From Flavobacteriales bacterium (GTDB lineage Bacteria > Bacteroidota > Bacteroidia > Flavobacteriales_F > PHOS-HE28), in contig JAIOIH010000026.1 in the NCBI GenBank assembly GCA_019912395.1, forward strand, positions 84,812 to 148,811: DNA of 64,000 bases, read 5' to 3'. The notes beneath the pieces were generated by a model that was given only the letters and a program-made list of their open reading frames with translations, had not been told where the DNA came from and did not search any database. The position numbers and the translations under genes are program-made. Shown here piece after piece: positions 1-13,610 of this stretch; within the stretch, counting starts at the first letter, position 1, and each line of letters starts with the position of its first letter.

Positions 1-50
1 TGCGAAAATCCCGGCAGGCACCGAGCGGTGACCGGATCGGCAACGGAATA

Positions 51-82
51 CGAACAGGCCGCCCCCCGGGGCGGCCTGTTCG
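51..82. terminator. Perfect 15-bp hairpin, probable terminator
   Basis: The arms 51-65 and 68-82 are exact reverse complements with a 2-nt loop and a GC-rich base. The downstream T tract is weak on either strand (cgttct on plus, tattcc on minus). It lies 30 nt beyond the stop of the minus-strand operon that ends at 113 and may also serve a plus-strand gene outside the window. The hairpin is seen directly; its role is inferred. Confidence 0.6.
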
Positions 83-112
83 CGTTCTGAAGCTTGGGGA
101 AGAGCGCTTTCT

Positions 113-484
113 TCACTTGGGTCGGAGCACCAGGTCGAAGCGGAACCGGGCCACGCCCTCCGGGATCACCGGTGCTGACCTGCGCATTTCATAGTATCCG
201 TTCTCGTGTTCAATGCGCAGTTCGAAGGGCATGTGCCCGGGGATGAACATGGAGTAGATGCCGTCACTGTTCACCGACGATATGGACAGTCGCTGGCCAT
301 CGATGTCGTAGTATTCCACGAGGCAATCATAAACGGGCTTGCCGGTGATGCTGTCCGTGACCGTACCGAAGATCTGCAGGCGTTCCGGGGAACCTTCCGG
401 AGATACGGCAAGGTGGGGGCGCTGAGCGTGGAGCGTGAAGCAGAGCAGTGCCAGGAAGGCGGAATGCCACATGCGCATGGGCAT
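113..484 (-). CDS. Small secreted protein with carboxypeptidase-regulatory-like fold
   Basis: A 123-residue protein with an N-terminal signal peptide (hydrophobic AFLALLCFTL, then HAQ, cleavage near residue 21). The segment from about residue 38 (FGTVTDSITGKPVYDCLVEY) is the typical start of a CarboxypepD_reg-like beta-sandwich, which in Bacteroidota is common on outer-membrane or periplasmic proteins. No other domain follows, so it is a stand-alone sandwich. Start codons at 484, 478 and 472 are all possible. It starts 2 nt after the EI24-like gene stops, so it is probably the last gene of the yidC operon. Substrate and partner are unknown. Confidence 0.75.
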   Translation of the reverse strand: MPMRMWHSAFLALLCFTLHAQRPHLAVSPEGSPERLQIFGTVTDSITGKPVYDCLVEYYDIDGQRLSISSVNSDGIYSMFIPGHMPFELRIEHENGYYEMRRSAPVIPEGVARFRFDLVLRPK

Positions 485-486
485 TA

Positions 487-1296
487 TTACGCCTGCCCGG
501 TCGGGAGGGTTCGGCGGGCGGACCCCACGGATGCCAGCACGGCCCCCACGGCACCCAGCAAGGGAGCGGTGATCATGCCCAGTACGGGTACCTTCATCAG
601 CAGGTTGAAAAGCAACCCGTTGGCGAGGACCATACCGCCCCGGTCACGAGCGGCGCGCACACTGGCGCGAAGTCCCAGTCCCCGGCGCTCGTGTACATAA
701 TCGAACATGGAGAAGCCGTAGAACCAGCAGGAGACGCCCCAGAGCACCAAGGCGGTGATCGGCGAGAGGAGCGGCAGGAAGAAGGTGATCGCCCATGCCG
801 CGATGGTGATCAGTAGTTCCACCGATCCGTTCCGCAGGGCCATCGCCATGCCGCGCAGCACTTCCCGCAGCCAGCGTGCAACGTGAAAGGGTGTGATCAC
901 CCCGGTCAGGATCTCCTCGGCGCGTTCGCTGGCATGGGCCAAGAGCGGAGAGAGCAATGCCAGCACCACGTACTTGCCCACCACGCTCACCAGCCAGAAG
1001 ATCGCCAACTTCAGCACGAGCCATACGAGCACATCGCGGGTGCCGTTCACCACGGCCTTCAGATCATCCCAGAACCCCGGCCATCCTTCGCGACCCGTGG
1101 AGGGAACATCCAGCCCCAAATAGTTCTCCGACCATGCCTGTACGGCATCCACCAGCCAGTTCCCGGTTTGGAACAGGCCCAGGGCGAAGAGCGCCCAGAG
1201 CAGGACCGGGGCGAGGAACATCCAGCCCATCCGGTTCCGCAGGATGAAGCCGAAGGCCCGTGCGAATCCATCAAGACCACGTGTGAAACCGTACAT
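487..1296 (-). CDS. EI24/CysZ-like integral membrane protein
   Basis: A 269-residue polytopic membrane protein with hydrophobic segments near residues 27-45, 90-115, 150-185 and 225-250, and the layout of the EI24 domain family (N-terminal FTRGLDGFARAFGFILRN, central GVSCWFYGFSMFDY with a DY..ERRGL motif). E. coli CysZ, a sulfate permease, belongs to this family, but Bacteroidota members are mostly uncharacterised and no sulfate genes are nearby, so transport of sulfate is only one possibility. The gene lies 33 nt downstream of yidC on the same strand, suggesting co-transcription. Confidence 0.8.
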   Translation of the reverse strand: MYGFTRGLDGFARAFGFILRNRMGWMFLAPVLLWALFALGLFQTGNWLVDAVQAWSENYLGLDVPSTGREGWPGFWDDLKAVVNGTRDVLVWLVLKLAIFWLVSVVGKYVVLALLSPLLAHASERAEEILTGVITPFHVARWLREVLRGMAMALRNGSVELLITIAAWAITFFLPLLSPITALVLWGVSCWFYGFSMFDYVHERRGLGLRASVRAARDRGGMVLANGLLFNLLMKVPVLGMITAPLLGAVGAVLASVGSARRTLPTGQA

Positions 1297-1329
1297 GCTT
1301 CAGCCTGTCCCTGCCGTTCGGGGCATCGA

Positions 1330-3216
1330 TCAGCGACGCTTCTTGCTCGCTTGTTGCTGCTTCTGGATCTCCTCCATGCGCTGCTGCCACTTGCTCTTCT
1401 TGCGGGGCTTTTTCATGTTGGCCAGCAGTTGGGCGCGCAGCTTGTCCTCGTCCAGGAACCACTTGGTGATCACCGTCATCTGCAGGATGCTGATGAGGTT
1501 GGCCAGGAAGTAATAGTAGCTGAGGCCGGCGGGCAGGGAGTTCATGAAGAAGAGCATCATCACCGGGAAGAGGTACATCATCACCTTCATGTTCGGCATG
1601 CCTTGCTGCTGGGGCATGTGCTTGCTGTTCACGAGGGTATACACGATGGTACTGGCGGCCATCAACAGGGTGAAGAGGCTCACGTGGCTCCCGTATGCCG
1701 GGATGTGGAAGGGGAGTTGCGCGATGCTGTCGTAGCTGCTGAGGTCATCCGCCCAGAGGAAGGATTGTTGGCGCAATTCGATGCTGCTGGGGAAGAAGCG
1801 GAACATGGCATAGAGCACCGGCATTTGCAGGAGCATGGGTACGCATCCGGCCACTGGGCTCACCCCGGCCTTTCGGTAGAGGTCCATGGTGGCCTGCTGC
1901 TTCTTCATGGCATCATCGGAGCCGTATTTGGCGGTGATGGCGGCGATCTCCGGCTTCAGCGCCCGCATGCGGATGCTGCTTTTCTGGTTGCGATATGCAA
2001 TGGGCAACAGCAGCATCTTGATCACCACGGTGAGCACCAGGATGATGATGCCGTAGCTGAGGTTGAACTGGCTGAGGAAGTTGAAGATGGGGATCACCAG
2101 AAAGCGGTTCATCCAGCCGAAGATGCCCCAGCCCAGGTCGATGATGCGGCTGAACTCGGGGATGTCCGTTTGGCGCAGGGTGTTGTACTGGTTGGGGCCG
2201 AGGTACATCTGCATGGCGAGGGTAGCGTGCTCGCTGGGTTCCTGGCCGAAGAACAGCTTGGCGTCATAGCGCTTGGAGTAGAGGGTGTCGTCCGGCAGGG
2301 TGGTGATGGAGATCTCCGATCCATTGCTGGCGAAGCCGTCCTTCTTGATCATGGCCACGGTGAAGAAGTCCTGCTTGAAGGCCACCCAGTTGGTCTTCGC
2401 TTCCAGTTTCTTCACATCGTCCTTGCTCTCGCTCAGGTAGTCCCGGTCGTCATTGAGGTATTTGTAGTAGACCGTGCATTGGTGCTCCTCGGTGGGGCGG
2501 TGTTTTTCATTGTGGTAGCCGGTGAGGTTCCAGTGGAACATCACGTTGCGCGGGTCCACCTCGGGCAATCCGACCAGCTCCGCGGTCACGTTCATGAACC
2601 ACGTGGCACTGTCCAGCTGGTAGGTGATCCGGAAGTACTTCGAGGGGTCGGTGGTGGCGGCGGTGAGCTTCACGCCTGTGGTCCCGATCTTCTCCGCCGC
2701 GAAGTTCATGTCCTTCGTGCTGATCTTCCGGTTGCCCATGAAGAAGTTGTACTCGTACGCTCCGCTATCAGGCACGGAGAGCAACAGCGGCTTGCGGCCG
2801 TGGTAGGTCTTGTAGCCCTTCAGGCGGATCACATTGGGCCGTGCGCCGAAGGTGTTGATGGCGACCTGCAGGTTCTCATTGGCGATCGTGATCACCTCAT
2901 TGCGCCCGCTTGCGGTGGGGCCGAAGATCCCGAAGCGGTCAAGCTGTTTGGCGGCGAGGATGCTGTCGGTGTTGACACTGTCGGCGACCAGGGCGGTATC
3001 GACCGGGGCCGTGGCAACGGCCTCCTTCACCTCCTGCTGTTGCACGGACAAGGCGGAATCCGCGTGGTGGGCCTGTTTCTGGATGGCCACCTCGGCGATG
3101 CTGTCCTGCTCGTGCTGCATACGGGCGCGTTCCTCCGCGCTCGGCATGGTGAGGTACTGGTAGCCGAAGAGGATGGCTATGATGAGGAGGATGCCGATGA
3201 TCGAATTACGGTCCAT
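1330..3216 (-). CDS. yidC: Membrane protein insertase YidC
   Basis: A 628-residue Bacteroidota-type YidC. TM1 is at residues 6-23 (IIGILLIIAILFGYQY). A large periplasmic beta-domain follows, then the conserved insertase core from about residue 360 (IPIFNFLSQFNLSYGIIILV, later PVLYAMFRFF) and a strongly basic C-terminal tail (KKPRKKSKW to the end) that would touch the ribosome. It inserts membrane proteins alone or with SecYEG. The frame stays open upstream, but the ATG at 3216 (MDRNSI) is chosen because it begins directly before TM1 and a -7 promoter element lies at 3256-3263. It follows pyrG and precedes the EI24-like gene. Confidence 0.97.
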   Translation of the reverse strand: MDRNSIIGILLIIAILFGYQYLTMPSAEERARMQHEQDSIAEVAIQKQAHHADSALSVQQQEVKEAVATAPVDTALVADSVNTDSILAAKQLDRFGIFGPTASGRNEVITIANENLQVAINTFGARPNVIRLKGYKTYHGRKPLLLSVPDSGAYEYNFFMGNRKISTKDMNFAAEKIGTTGVKLTAATTDPSKYFRITYQLDSATWFMNVTAELVGLPEVDPRNVMFHWNLTGYHNEKHRPTEEHQCTVYYKYLNDDRDYLSESKDDVKKLEAKTNWVAFKQDFFTVAMIKKDGFASNGSEISITTLPDDTLYSKRYDAKLFFGQEPSEHATLAMQMYLGPNQYNTLRQTDIPEFSRIIDLGWGIFGWMNRFLVIPIFNFLSQFNLSYGIIILVLTVVIKMLLLPIAYRNQKSSIRMRALKPEIAAITAKYGSDDAMKKQQATMDLYRKAGVSPVAGCVPMLLQMPVLYAMFRFFPSSIELRQQSFLWADDLSSYDSIAQLPFHIPAYGSHVSLFTLLMAASTIVYTLVNSKHMPQQQGMPNMKVMMYLFPVMMLFFMNSLPAGLSYYYFLANLISILQMTVITKWFLDEDKLRAQLLANMKKPRKKSKWQQRMEEIQKQQQASKKRR

Positions 3217-3255
3217 GCTGATCCGTGGTCGCTTTGGAGGTGACGGGAAAGGGCG

Positions 3256-3263
3256 CGAAGATA
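3256..3263 (-). promoter_or_regulatory. -7 promoter element of yidC (TATCTTCG)
   Basis: Read on the minus strand this is TATCTTCG, matching TAnnTTYG, 39 nt before the yidC ATG. No convincing -33 TTTG was seen. The assignment rests on similarity to the Bacteroidota TAnnTTTG element and on the same motif recurring before other genes here. Confidence 0.5.
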
Positions 3264-3346
3264 GCCTTGCACGCTCGTGGGGTGCCGTCCTTTTCGGCGG
3301 TCGATCGCACGGCTTTTCCGCAGCGGATGGATCCAACCGGCAGTGC

Positions 3347-7502
<4,156 letters not shown>

Positions 7503-7775
7503 CAATAAAGGGCTTCCTTGCGGGGGCGGCTAAAGTAGGTGAAGCGACCGGGAGGAACGATCGCGAACTTGGGGAACGGTAGGAAGGCTGCGGTGCGATG
7601 GACGCTCATGGACCTCTCGGAGCGGAACTTCCGCCTTCGGTACACAGGGCATTGACCGCACCCGGGAAAACACCCAAGCGCCGGGATGGAGCGCGCCGAG
7701 CGCGGGGGGAGATCGGTCCCCTGCGGCCTGTCCCGCACCACGTCTCACCGCTACCGCTATCTTGCTACACTTCCC

Positions 7776-10700
7776 ATGGCCGACCGCAAGCCCCATTTCC
7801 ACTGCTGGCGTACGGTACTGCTACTTGCCTGTGTTCCGTTGTATGGATCCGGGAGTGCCCAGGTCGGCACCATTGCGGTGCATCACCTCACCATCACCGA
7901 CGGGCTCAGCCAGAACTCGGTGAATGCGATACTGCAGGACCGCCATGGATTCCTGTGGTTCGGTACCCAGGACGGGCTGGACCGGTACGATGGACGGACG
8001 TTCACGGCCTATCGCAACAGCGCGCGCACGAACAGCTTGTCGAACAACTACATCTGGGCCCTCCACGAGGATGCTGACGGAATGATCTGGATCGGCACCT
8101 TCGGTGGTGGCCTCGATCGGCTGGACCCGAACACCGGACTGTTCAAGCACTACCGGCACGATCCCGCCGACACCACCACCCTGCCGTCGAACCGGATCTT
8201 CAGCATCGTAGAGGATGCGGGAGGCACGCTATGGCTCGGTACCAACAATGGCTTGGCGGCTTTGGACCCTCTGACCGGACGGGTACGCCGCTATCTGGTG
8301 AACGGAAGGACGGATCGCGGGGCCAAGGACCACTTCGTCAGCGCATTGGCGATGCAAGACGAGATGCTTTGGATGCGATCCGATTCCGGATTGACCTGCT
8401 TGGATAGGCGGAACCTCGTGCTGTCCCACTTCAAGCGCTTGCCCTTTTCGCACGGTGCCGAACTCGGCAATGTGCAGAGCCTAACGGTTCGGGGCGACGA
8501 GGTCTTCGTGACCTGTGCTGCGGGCCTGGTACGCTTCAACACTGCGGACCGGACCGATGAGGTCCTGCTGGCCCCGTCTCAGGTCGTCGGCCTGCAAGAG
8601 GGCGCGGGTTTTACGCGGCTGTGGATCGATGGGGACCACTGGTGGATCGGCAGCACCCGCGGGCTGGTGCATTGGCATCGGGGAAGTGGCCGCGCCACCG
8701 TCCATCGGCATCGGGCCAGCGATCCGCAAAGCCTCGCCCACAACAGCATTCTGGCGCTGTTCCAAGGCCGTGGCGGTGAGCTGTGGGTCGCCACGCGGAA
8801 CGGTCTGGACCGGATCGATGATGCCGATCCGCCGCTGCACCTCCTCCGTAGCATTCCCGGCCAGGCGAACACGTTGTTCGACAAGATCATCGGTGCCATG
8901 GCCGAGGATCATCTGGGCAACATCTGGATCGGCACCCCGAGCGGACTCAACATCTGGGACCGCGCTCGCGACACCCTGCTCCACTTCGCGCACGACCCTG
9001 CCGATCCAATGTCCCTGCCGGGGGATCATATCCTGGTGTTGACCCCGGACCCGCGTGGCCTGATGTGGATCGGTACCAATGGCCATGGGTTGGCAATGGC
9101 CCGGTTGGACCGGGACGGGCTGCAGTGCAGGCGGTTCGAGGCGGGCGATGCGATCGGTTCCCTCAGCTCCAACAGGGTGCATGCGTTGATGATCGCGCGG
9201 GAGGGGGCGCTATGGGTGGGCACGGCCGGTGGTGGCGCGTGCCGCATGGACACCGCGCGCGGCACCTTCACCTGCTACCCGGCTACCGGTGATGCCCGCG
9301 GACCGAGCCACCCGTACATCTACTGCATCGCGGAAGAGGCGAACGGACTACTGTGGATGGGCACACCCACCGGAGGACTGGACCTGTTCGATCCGGGAAC
9401 GGAGAAGTTCATCGCACTGAAGAACGACCCGGATGACCGCACCTCGTTGAGCAATGACATCGTTCTCGCACTTCACCGGAAGGATGATGCCCTGTGGGTG
9501 TGTACGGCGAACGGATTGAACGAATTGACCCTCACCGATGCCTTGTTCCGGGACTTGCTCCGCGGACAAAAGGAGGAAGCCCGCTTCACCCGGTACGGTC
9601 GTGCCGAGGGCCTGCCGAACGAAGTGGTCTATGGCCTGCTCGAGGACAGGCGCGGCCACTTCTGGCTCAGCACCAACCGGGGATTGGCGGAATTCGATCC
9701 TGCCGAAGGCCGCGTACGGCGCAGCTTCACGGCCGCCGATGGCCTCCAGAACGATGAGTTCAACCAGAACGCCTTCGTGCGGTCGCGCACGGGCACACTT
9801 TACTTCGGCGGGGTGGACGGGATGAACTGGTTCGATCCGGAGGAGCTCGTGCCGAACCCGAGCGTGCCGCCCGTTCACATTACGCAATTGCTCCTGATGA
9901 ACGAACCCGTTGGTCTGGTATCGGACAGCACGGGTGATGGGCCCGCACTCGAGCAAGCCATCCATACGCTGACCGACATAGACCTGTCCTGGCGCGACAA
10001 GGTGATCGGATTTGAATTCGCGGCGCTCAATTTCCGAAGCCCCGAAAAGAACCGCTACCGGTACATGCTCGAGGGCTTCGATGCGGATTGGGTGGATGCC
10101 CGGCATCGCAACGCCGTGACCTATACCAACCTGGACCCGGGGGACTATCGCTTTCGCGTGCAGGGGGCGAACAACGATGGGGTTTGGAATAAAGAGGGTG
10201 CTTCCTTGGCCCTGCACATTTCCCCGCCACCTTGGCGAAGGTGGTACGCCTACGTGCTGTACTTCGGGGTCACCCTCGGCCTGATCGCGGCGTATTTCCG
10301 CTTTCGCCTGCGCAGGGCAACGGAGGAACTGGAGACCATGGCCCGCATCGAACGCGCACGGGTGGCGGACCGCGAACGGTTTCGCAGGAAGAGCGCGGCC
10401 GATTTCCACGATGAATCGGGCAGCAAGCTCACGCGGATCAACCTCCATGCCGGCCTGGCCAGGCAGCGGGCAGCAAGCGACCCGGCGCTCTCCGGGCACC
10501 TGGCCCACATTGAACAGGCCCAGCGCGAGCTCTCCGCCGGCATCCGCGACCTGATCTGGACCATGGACCCGGGCCGTGACACCTTGCGCGACACCCTGGA
10601 CCGGTTGTCGGCCTTTGCCCTTACGCTTTTTGACGGCAGTCGTACGCGCTTTACCGTGGAGGGCGGCACCGATGCCATGCGGACGATCGCGCTCGACATG

Positions 10701-11009
10701 GAACAGCGACGGGCGATCACCTTGATCCTGAAGGAAGCGATGAACAATTGCGCGAAGTATGCCGAAGCCGAACAATGCACGCTGTCCGTGGATTATTCGG
10801 ATTCGCGGATCCAATTTGCACTTCGCGATGATGGCAAGGGATTCGACCCCTCAGCGGCCGGGATCGGGGACCGGTATGGACTGCGGACCATGGCCGAGCG
10901 GGCCATGGGCATTGGTGGGGAATTCCGGGTTGAAAGTGCGCCGGGCACGGGCACCACCGTCCATCTTTCCATCGAATTGGCCCCGATCACCAAGATCGGG
11001 TTAACTTGA
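7776..11009 (+). CDS. Hybrid-propeller sensor histidine kinase (reg_prop / Y_Y_Y / HisKA_3)
   Basis: A 1077-residue sensor kinase. A signal peptide (LLACVPLYGSGSAQ) leads into two periplasmic beta-propellers of reg_prop repeats, seen as recurring LWFGTQDGLDRYD and IWIGTxxGL units. A Y_Y_Y domain follows at about 760-820, then one TM helix at about 823-845 (WYAYVLYFGVTLGLIAAYF). The cytoplasmic dimerisation domain has an H-box DFHDESGSKL (His near 877), and a HATPase domain ends the protein (LILKEAMNNCAKYAE, DDGKGFD). This is the architecture of Bacteroidota one-chain periplasmic sensors. The ligand cannot be read. The ATG at 7776 is chosen because the signal peptide follows. The response regulator starts 6 nt downstream. 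Confidence 0.93.
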   Translation: MADRKPHFHCWRTVLLLACVPLYGSGSAQVGTIAVHHLTITDGLSQNSVNAILQDRHGFLWFGTQDGLDRYDGRTFTAYRNSARTNSLSNNYIWALHEDADGMIWIGTFGGGLDRLDPNTGLFKHYRHDPADTTTLPSNRIFSIVEDAGGTLWLGTNNGLAALDPLTGRVRRYLVNGRTDRGAKDHFVSALAMQDEMLWMRSDSGLTCLDRRNLVLSHFKRLPFSHGAELGNVQSLTVRGDEVFVTCAAGLVRFNTADRTDEVLLAPSQVVGLQEGAGFTRLWIDGDHWWIGSTRGLVHWHRGSGRATVHRHRASDPQSLAHNSILALFQGRGGELWVATRNGLDRIDDADPPLHLLRSIPGQANTLFDKIIGAMAEDHLGNIWIGTPSGLNIWDRARDTLLHFAHDPADPMSLPGDHILVLTPDPRGLMWIGTNGHGLAMARLDRDGLQCRRFEAGDAIGSLSSNRVHALMIAREGALWVGTAGGGACRMDTARGTFTCYPATGDARGPSHPYIYCIAEEANGLLWMGTPTGGLDLFDPGTEKFIALKNDPDDRTSLSNDIVLALHRKDDALWVCTANGLNELTLTDALFRDLLRGQKEEARFTRYGRAEGLPNEVVYGLLEDRRGHFWLSTNRGLAEFDPAEGRVRRSFTAADGLQNDEFNQNAFVRSRTGTLYFGGVDGMNWFDPEELVPNPSVPPVHITQLLLMNEPVGLVSDSTGDGPALEQAIHTLTDIDLSWRDKVIGFEFAALNFRSPEKNRYRYMLEGFDADWVDARHRNAVTYTNLDPGDYRFRVQGANNDGVWNKEGASLALHISPPPWRRWYAYVLYFGVTLGLIAAYFRFRLRRATEELETMARIERARVADRERFRRKSAADFHDESGSKLTRINLHAGLARQRAASDPALSGHLAHIEQAQRELSAGIRDLIWTMDPGRDTLRDTLDRLSAFALTLFDGSRTRFTVEGGTDAMRTIALDMEQRRAITLILKEAMNNCAKYAEAEQCTLSVDYSDSRIQFALRDDGKGFDPSAAGIGDRYGLRTMAERAMGIGGEFRVESAPGTGTTVHLSIELAPITKIGLT

Positions 11010-11015
11010 GCCACC

Positions 11016-11651
11016 ATGCACGCCCTTCCAAAGGTGATCACTGCTGCCGTGGTGGAGGACGACCGCGGATCGCGCGAGGCATTGGTTGCGGCCTTGTCCG
11101 CCGTCGATGGATTCCATTGTTCGGGGGCGTTCGCATCCGGAGAGGAAGCCGTGGTGCAGCTGCCCGAGCTGTTGCCTGACGTGGTGCTCATGGACATTCA
11201 GCTTCCGGGGTGGAACGGTATCGAGACCATCCAGCGGCTCAAGGAGAAGATGCCCGGTTCGGACTTCATCATGCTCACGGTGCTCGATGACGAGGAAAGC
11301 GTTTTCCGTTCCCTGTGCGCTGGCGCTTCGGGTTATCTGCTGAAGCATGCATCGGTGATGGAGATCCTGGAGGCCATAAGGGTGGTGCATGAAGGGGGGG
11401 CCGCGATCACCCCGGACATCGCGCGCCTGGTGGTCCGTTCCTTTCAACCACAAAGCACGCCCGGCCTGTCACACCGGGAGAGCGAGGTGCTCGGGAGATT
11501 GTGCGAAGGCGAGAATTACCGCAGCATCGCGGAAGCGCTCTTCATCAGTACCAACACCGTGAAGGCACACATCAAGGGCATCTACGGAAAGCTGCATGTG
11601 AATACGCGTGCCGGAGCGGTGAAGCGGGCGCTGCGGGACCGCTTGGTGTGA
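11016..11651 (+). CDS. NarL/FixJ-type response regulator (LuxR HTH)
   Basis: A 211-residue two-domain regulator. The receiver domain carries the acidic pair in VVEDDRGS (residues 14-16), the phosphoacceptor Asp near residue 60 (VVLMDIQLPGWNG) and a conserved Lys in GYLLKHAS. The LuxR-type HTH is at about 145-205 (LSHRESEVLGRLCEGENYRS, TVKAHIKGIYGKLHV). It sits 6 nt after the sensor kinase and is almost certainly its partner. A palindrome 3 nt past its stop is a candidate binding site. Targets could include the two T9SS cargo genes downstream or the divergent TonB receptor; this is inference. Confidence 0.95.
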   Translation: MHALPKVITAAVVEDDRGSREALVAALSAVDGFHCSGAFASGEEAVVQLPELLPDVVLMDIQLPGWNGIETIQRLKEKMPGSDFIMLTVLDDEESVFRSLCAGASGYLLKHASVMEILEAIRVVHEGGAAITPDIARLVVRSFQPQSTPGLSHRESEVLGRLCEGENYRSIAEALFISTNTVKAHIKGIYGKLHVNTRAGAVKRALRDRLV

Positions 11652-11654
11652 TCC

Positions 11655-11666
11655 ACCCATATGGGT
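11655..11666. promoter_or_regulatory. Perfect 12-bp palindrome acccatatgggt
   Basis: The sequence is self-complementary over all 12 bases and lies 3 nt after the response-regulator stop and 53 nt before the next gene. Its half-sites resemble the TACYYMT heptamer bound by NarL-type regulators, though without the usual 2-nt spacer. It could be an operator for the adjacent regulator; that is inference. Confidence 0.4.
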
Positions 11667-11719
11667 AATGGCGCATTCATTCCGTAGGTACTTGCTTTGT
11701 CTCCCAAAGGACACACCTC

Positions 11720-12562
11720 ATGAGAAAACCCATACTCCTCTTCTTCGCCATCCTAACATTCAGTGCATACGCACAGATCCCGAACCCGGGTTTCGAGGAT
11801 TGGCCGGGGCTGGACCCGGTTTCCTGGACCACCTCCAACATTCAGGGCGTGGTCACCTGCGTCACTGCTTCCAGTGATGCGCACAGTGGTACCAAGGCCG
11901 CACGCGGTGAGATCGTGACCTTCTCCGGGAATCCGTGGCCTCCGATCCTGCATATTCCCGCAGGCTTCCCCATCTCACATGCTTACGGGGAACTGCGCGG
12001 CTTCTACAAGTTGATCACCAGCGCCAATATTGAAATGTTGGTGGTGGTAATACTGATGGACGCGGGTGGTCAGCCGGTCGCCATTCAGGAGAGCGAGCTT
12101 CCGCCATCGGCCTCCTACCAGGAGTTCGTGCTGAACCTGGACTACAGCTTGGGCAGCGGCAATCCGCCAACGACCGCCCAGATCCAGTTCAATTTCAGCG
12201 ATGGGGCGGGTGAACCCGGAACACTGGGGGCCTTCTACCTCGTGGACGACCTCTCATTCACGGGCACGGGAACCGGGATCACCGAGGCAAGCCTTGCCCG
12301 GATACCCCTGACAGTAGCACCGATGCCCGTTATGGATGCCACATCGGTCTCCTTCACGCTGCCCGCAGCGATGAACGTCCGTATGGAAGTACGCGATGCT
12401 TTGGGCCGCCACGTGGAGGACCTGGTCAATGGGTCGCTTTCAGGCGGCGAGCATCGCATCGAATGGACGCCGGCATCCGATATGGCCGATGGCGTCTACT
12501 TCCTTTCGCTCCGGCATGCAGGTATCACCACCAACCAGCGCCTTGTGTTGGCGCGCAATTGA
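11720..12562 (+). CDS. T9SS-secreted protein with jelly-roll-like domain
   Basis: A 280-residue exported protein. The signal peptide is residues 1-19 (LLFFAILTFSAYAQ). The mature N-terminus (IPNPGFEDWPGLDPVSW) is typical of PCMD/carbohydrate-binding-like jelly-roll domains of Bacteroidota. A T9SS type A sorting domain occupies about 200-280, with APMPVMDATSVSFTLPAA, then GRHVEDLVNGSLSGGEHRIEW and DGVYFLSL. The protein should therefore cross the outer membrane and be attached or released there. The ligand is unknown. It lies 6 nt before a second T9SS cargo gene, so the two are probably co-transcribed. Confidence 0.85.
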   Translation: MRKPILLFFAILTFSAYAQIPNPGFEDWPGLDPVSWTTSNIQGVVTCVTASSDAHSGTKAARGEIVTFSGNPWPPILHIPAGFPISHAYGELRGFYKLITSANIEMLVVVILMDAGGQPVAIQESELPPSASYQEFVLNLDYSLGSGNPPTTAQIQFNFSDGAGEPGTLGAFYLVDDLSFTGTGTGITEASLARIPLTVAPMPVMDATSVSFTLPAAMNVRMEVRDALGRHVEDLVNGSLSGGEHRIEWTPASDMADGVYFLSLRHAGITTNQRLVLARN

Positions 12563-12568
12563 TCCCCC

Positions 12569-13591
12569 ATGAGAACCCTTTCCATCCTGCTCACCGCCAT
12601 GGTCACGGCCACGGCATGGGCACAGCCCGTCATCAACGTGCAGAACGTGCCCATCATCGGGGACATCACCACCATCGGCCTGTGCGACGACATCGTGGAT
12701 GCCGCAAGCTTGAACGCCGCTTCCGGAGCCATGGTGACCTGGGATTTCAGCGACCTCAACGAGACCTCCGAAGAGCAGTTCACCTTCGTGGACCCGGCCA
12801 CCACCCCTTGGGCAGCCGATTTCCCCAATTCCAACCTCTGCGGCGTAAGCTGGGACGATGCGTACAGCTATTACATCGTAGGGGGCGGTGCCTTGCAGAC
12901 AGAGGGCAATGCGATCGTCATCCCCGGCACGCCCCCCGAGGATACCGCGAAGATCCTGATGGCTTCCGACCCGGAGCAGATCATCGAGCTGCCGTACACC
13001 TTCGGCGATGGGTTCACGGACAACTTCAGCGGCACGTTCCAAGCGGGTGTGTTCGCGGGGACCCTTGCAGGCTCCATCGACCAAAGCGTGGACGGCTATG
13101 GCACCTTGATCCTGCCGAACGCCACTTACACCAACGTGGTGCGCTACCACTTCAACCGCGTTCAGGTGAACACCGTCCTGGGGAACACCTCCACGCAGAC
13201 CAAGGAACAATGGGCCTGGGTCTCGCCGGACCACCGCTTCTGGCTGCTGCTCATGGAGATCAATGGTGATGGCTTCGGCATGAGCGATCTGGTCTGGTAC
13301 GACAAGGACCCCGCGCCCGCCGGCCCCGCATCCATTACCGAGGCGAACAATATCACGTTCAGCGTCCATCCCAACCCGGTATCTGTCGGCTCCGCGATCA
13401 ACATCAACACATCCCGCGATCTGGCCGGAACGAAGGTCCAGCTCACGGATGCCACCGGCCGCCTCGTTCGCACCTATGCCAACGTGGGCAATGCGCTCCC
13501 GACGGACGGGTTGATGGCAGGGGCCTACGTGCTCCGGTTGACCGACGCTCATGGAACTACGATGGCCAACACGCGCGTGATTCTTCGCTGA
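12569..13591 (+). CDS. T9SS type A sorting domain protein
   Basis: A 340-residue secreted protein. The signal peptide is residues 1-18 (ILLTAMVTATAWAQ). The body (about 20-250) has no family I recognise; it contains WDFSDLNETSEEQFTFVD, a pattern common in Bacteroidota extracellular proteins. The T9SS sorting domain is at about 262-340 (FSVHPNPVSVGS, VQLTDATGRLVRTY, AGAYVLRLTD, RVILR at the end). It sits between another T9SS cargo gene (6 nt upstream) and an OmpA-family gene (19 nt downstream), suggesting a secreted-protein operon. The function of the body is unknown. Confidence 0.85.
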   Translation: MRTLSILLTAMVTATAWAQPVINVQNVPIIGDITTIGLCDDIVDAASLNAASGAMVTWDFSDLNETSEEQFTFVDPATTPWAADFPNSNLCGVSWDDAYSYYIVGGGALQTEGNAIVIPGTPPEDTAKILMASDPEQIIELPYTFGDGFTDNFSGTFQAGVFAGTLAGSIDQSVDGYGTLILPNATYTNVVRYHFNRVQVNTVLGNTSTQTKEQWAWVSPDHRFWLLLMEINGDGFGMSDLVWYDKDPAPAGPASITEANNITFSVHPNPVSVGSAININTSRDLAGTKVQLTDATGRLVRTYANVGNALPTDGLMAGAYVLRLTDAHGTTMANTRVILR

Positions 13592-13610
13592 TCCGCGTAA
13601 AATTTCAACC

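Noticed and set aside
883-3243. 786-codon open frame opposite yidC
   Set aside because: It is antisense to a certain gene, His/Glu/Val-rich without domains, and typical of shadow frames in GC-rich DNA.
9348-10814. Long minus-strand frame inside the sensor kinase
   Set aside because: It mirrors the codon structure of the kinase; no signal peptide or domain is visible.
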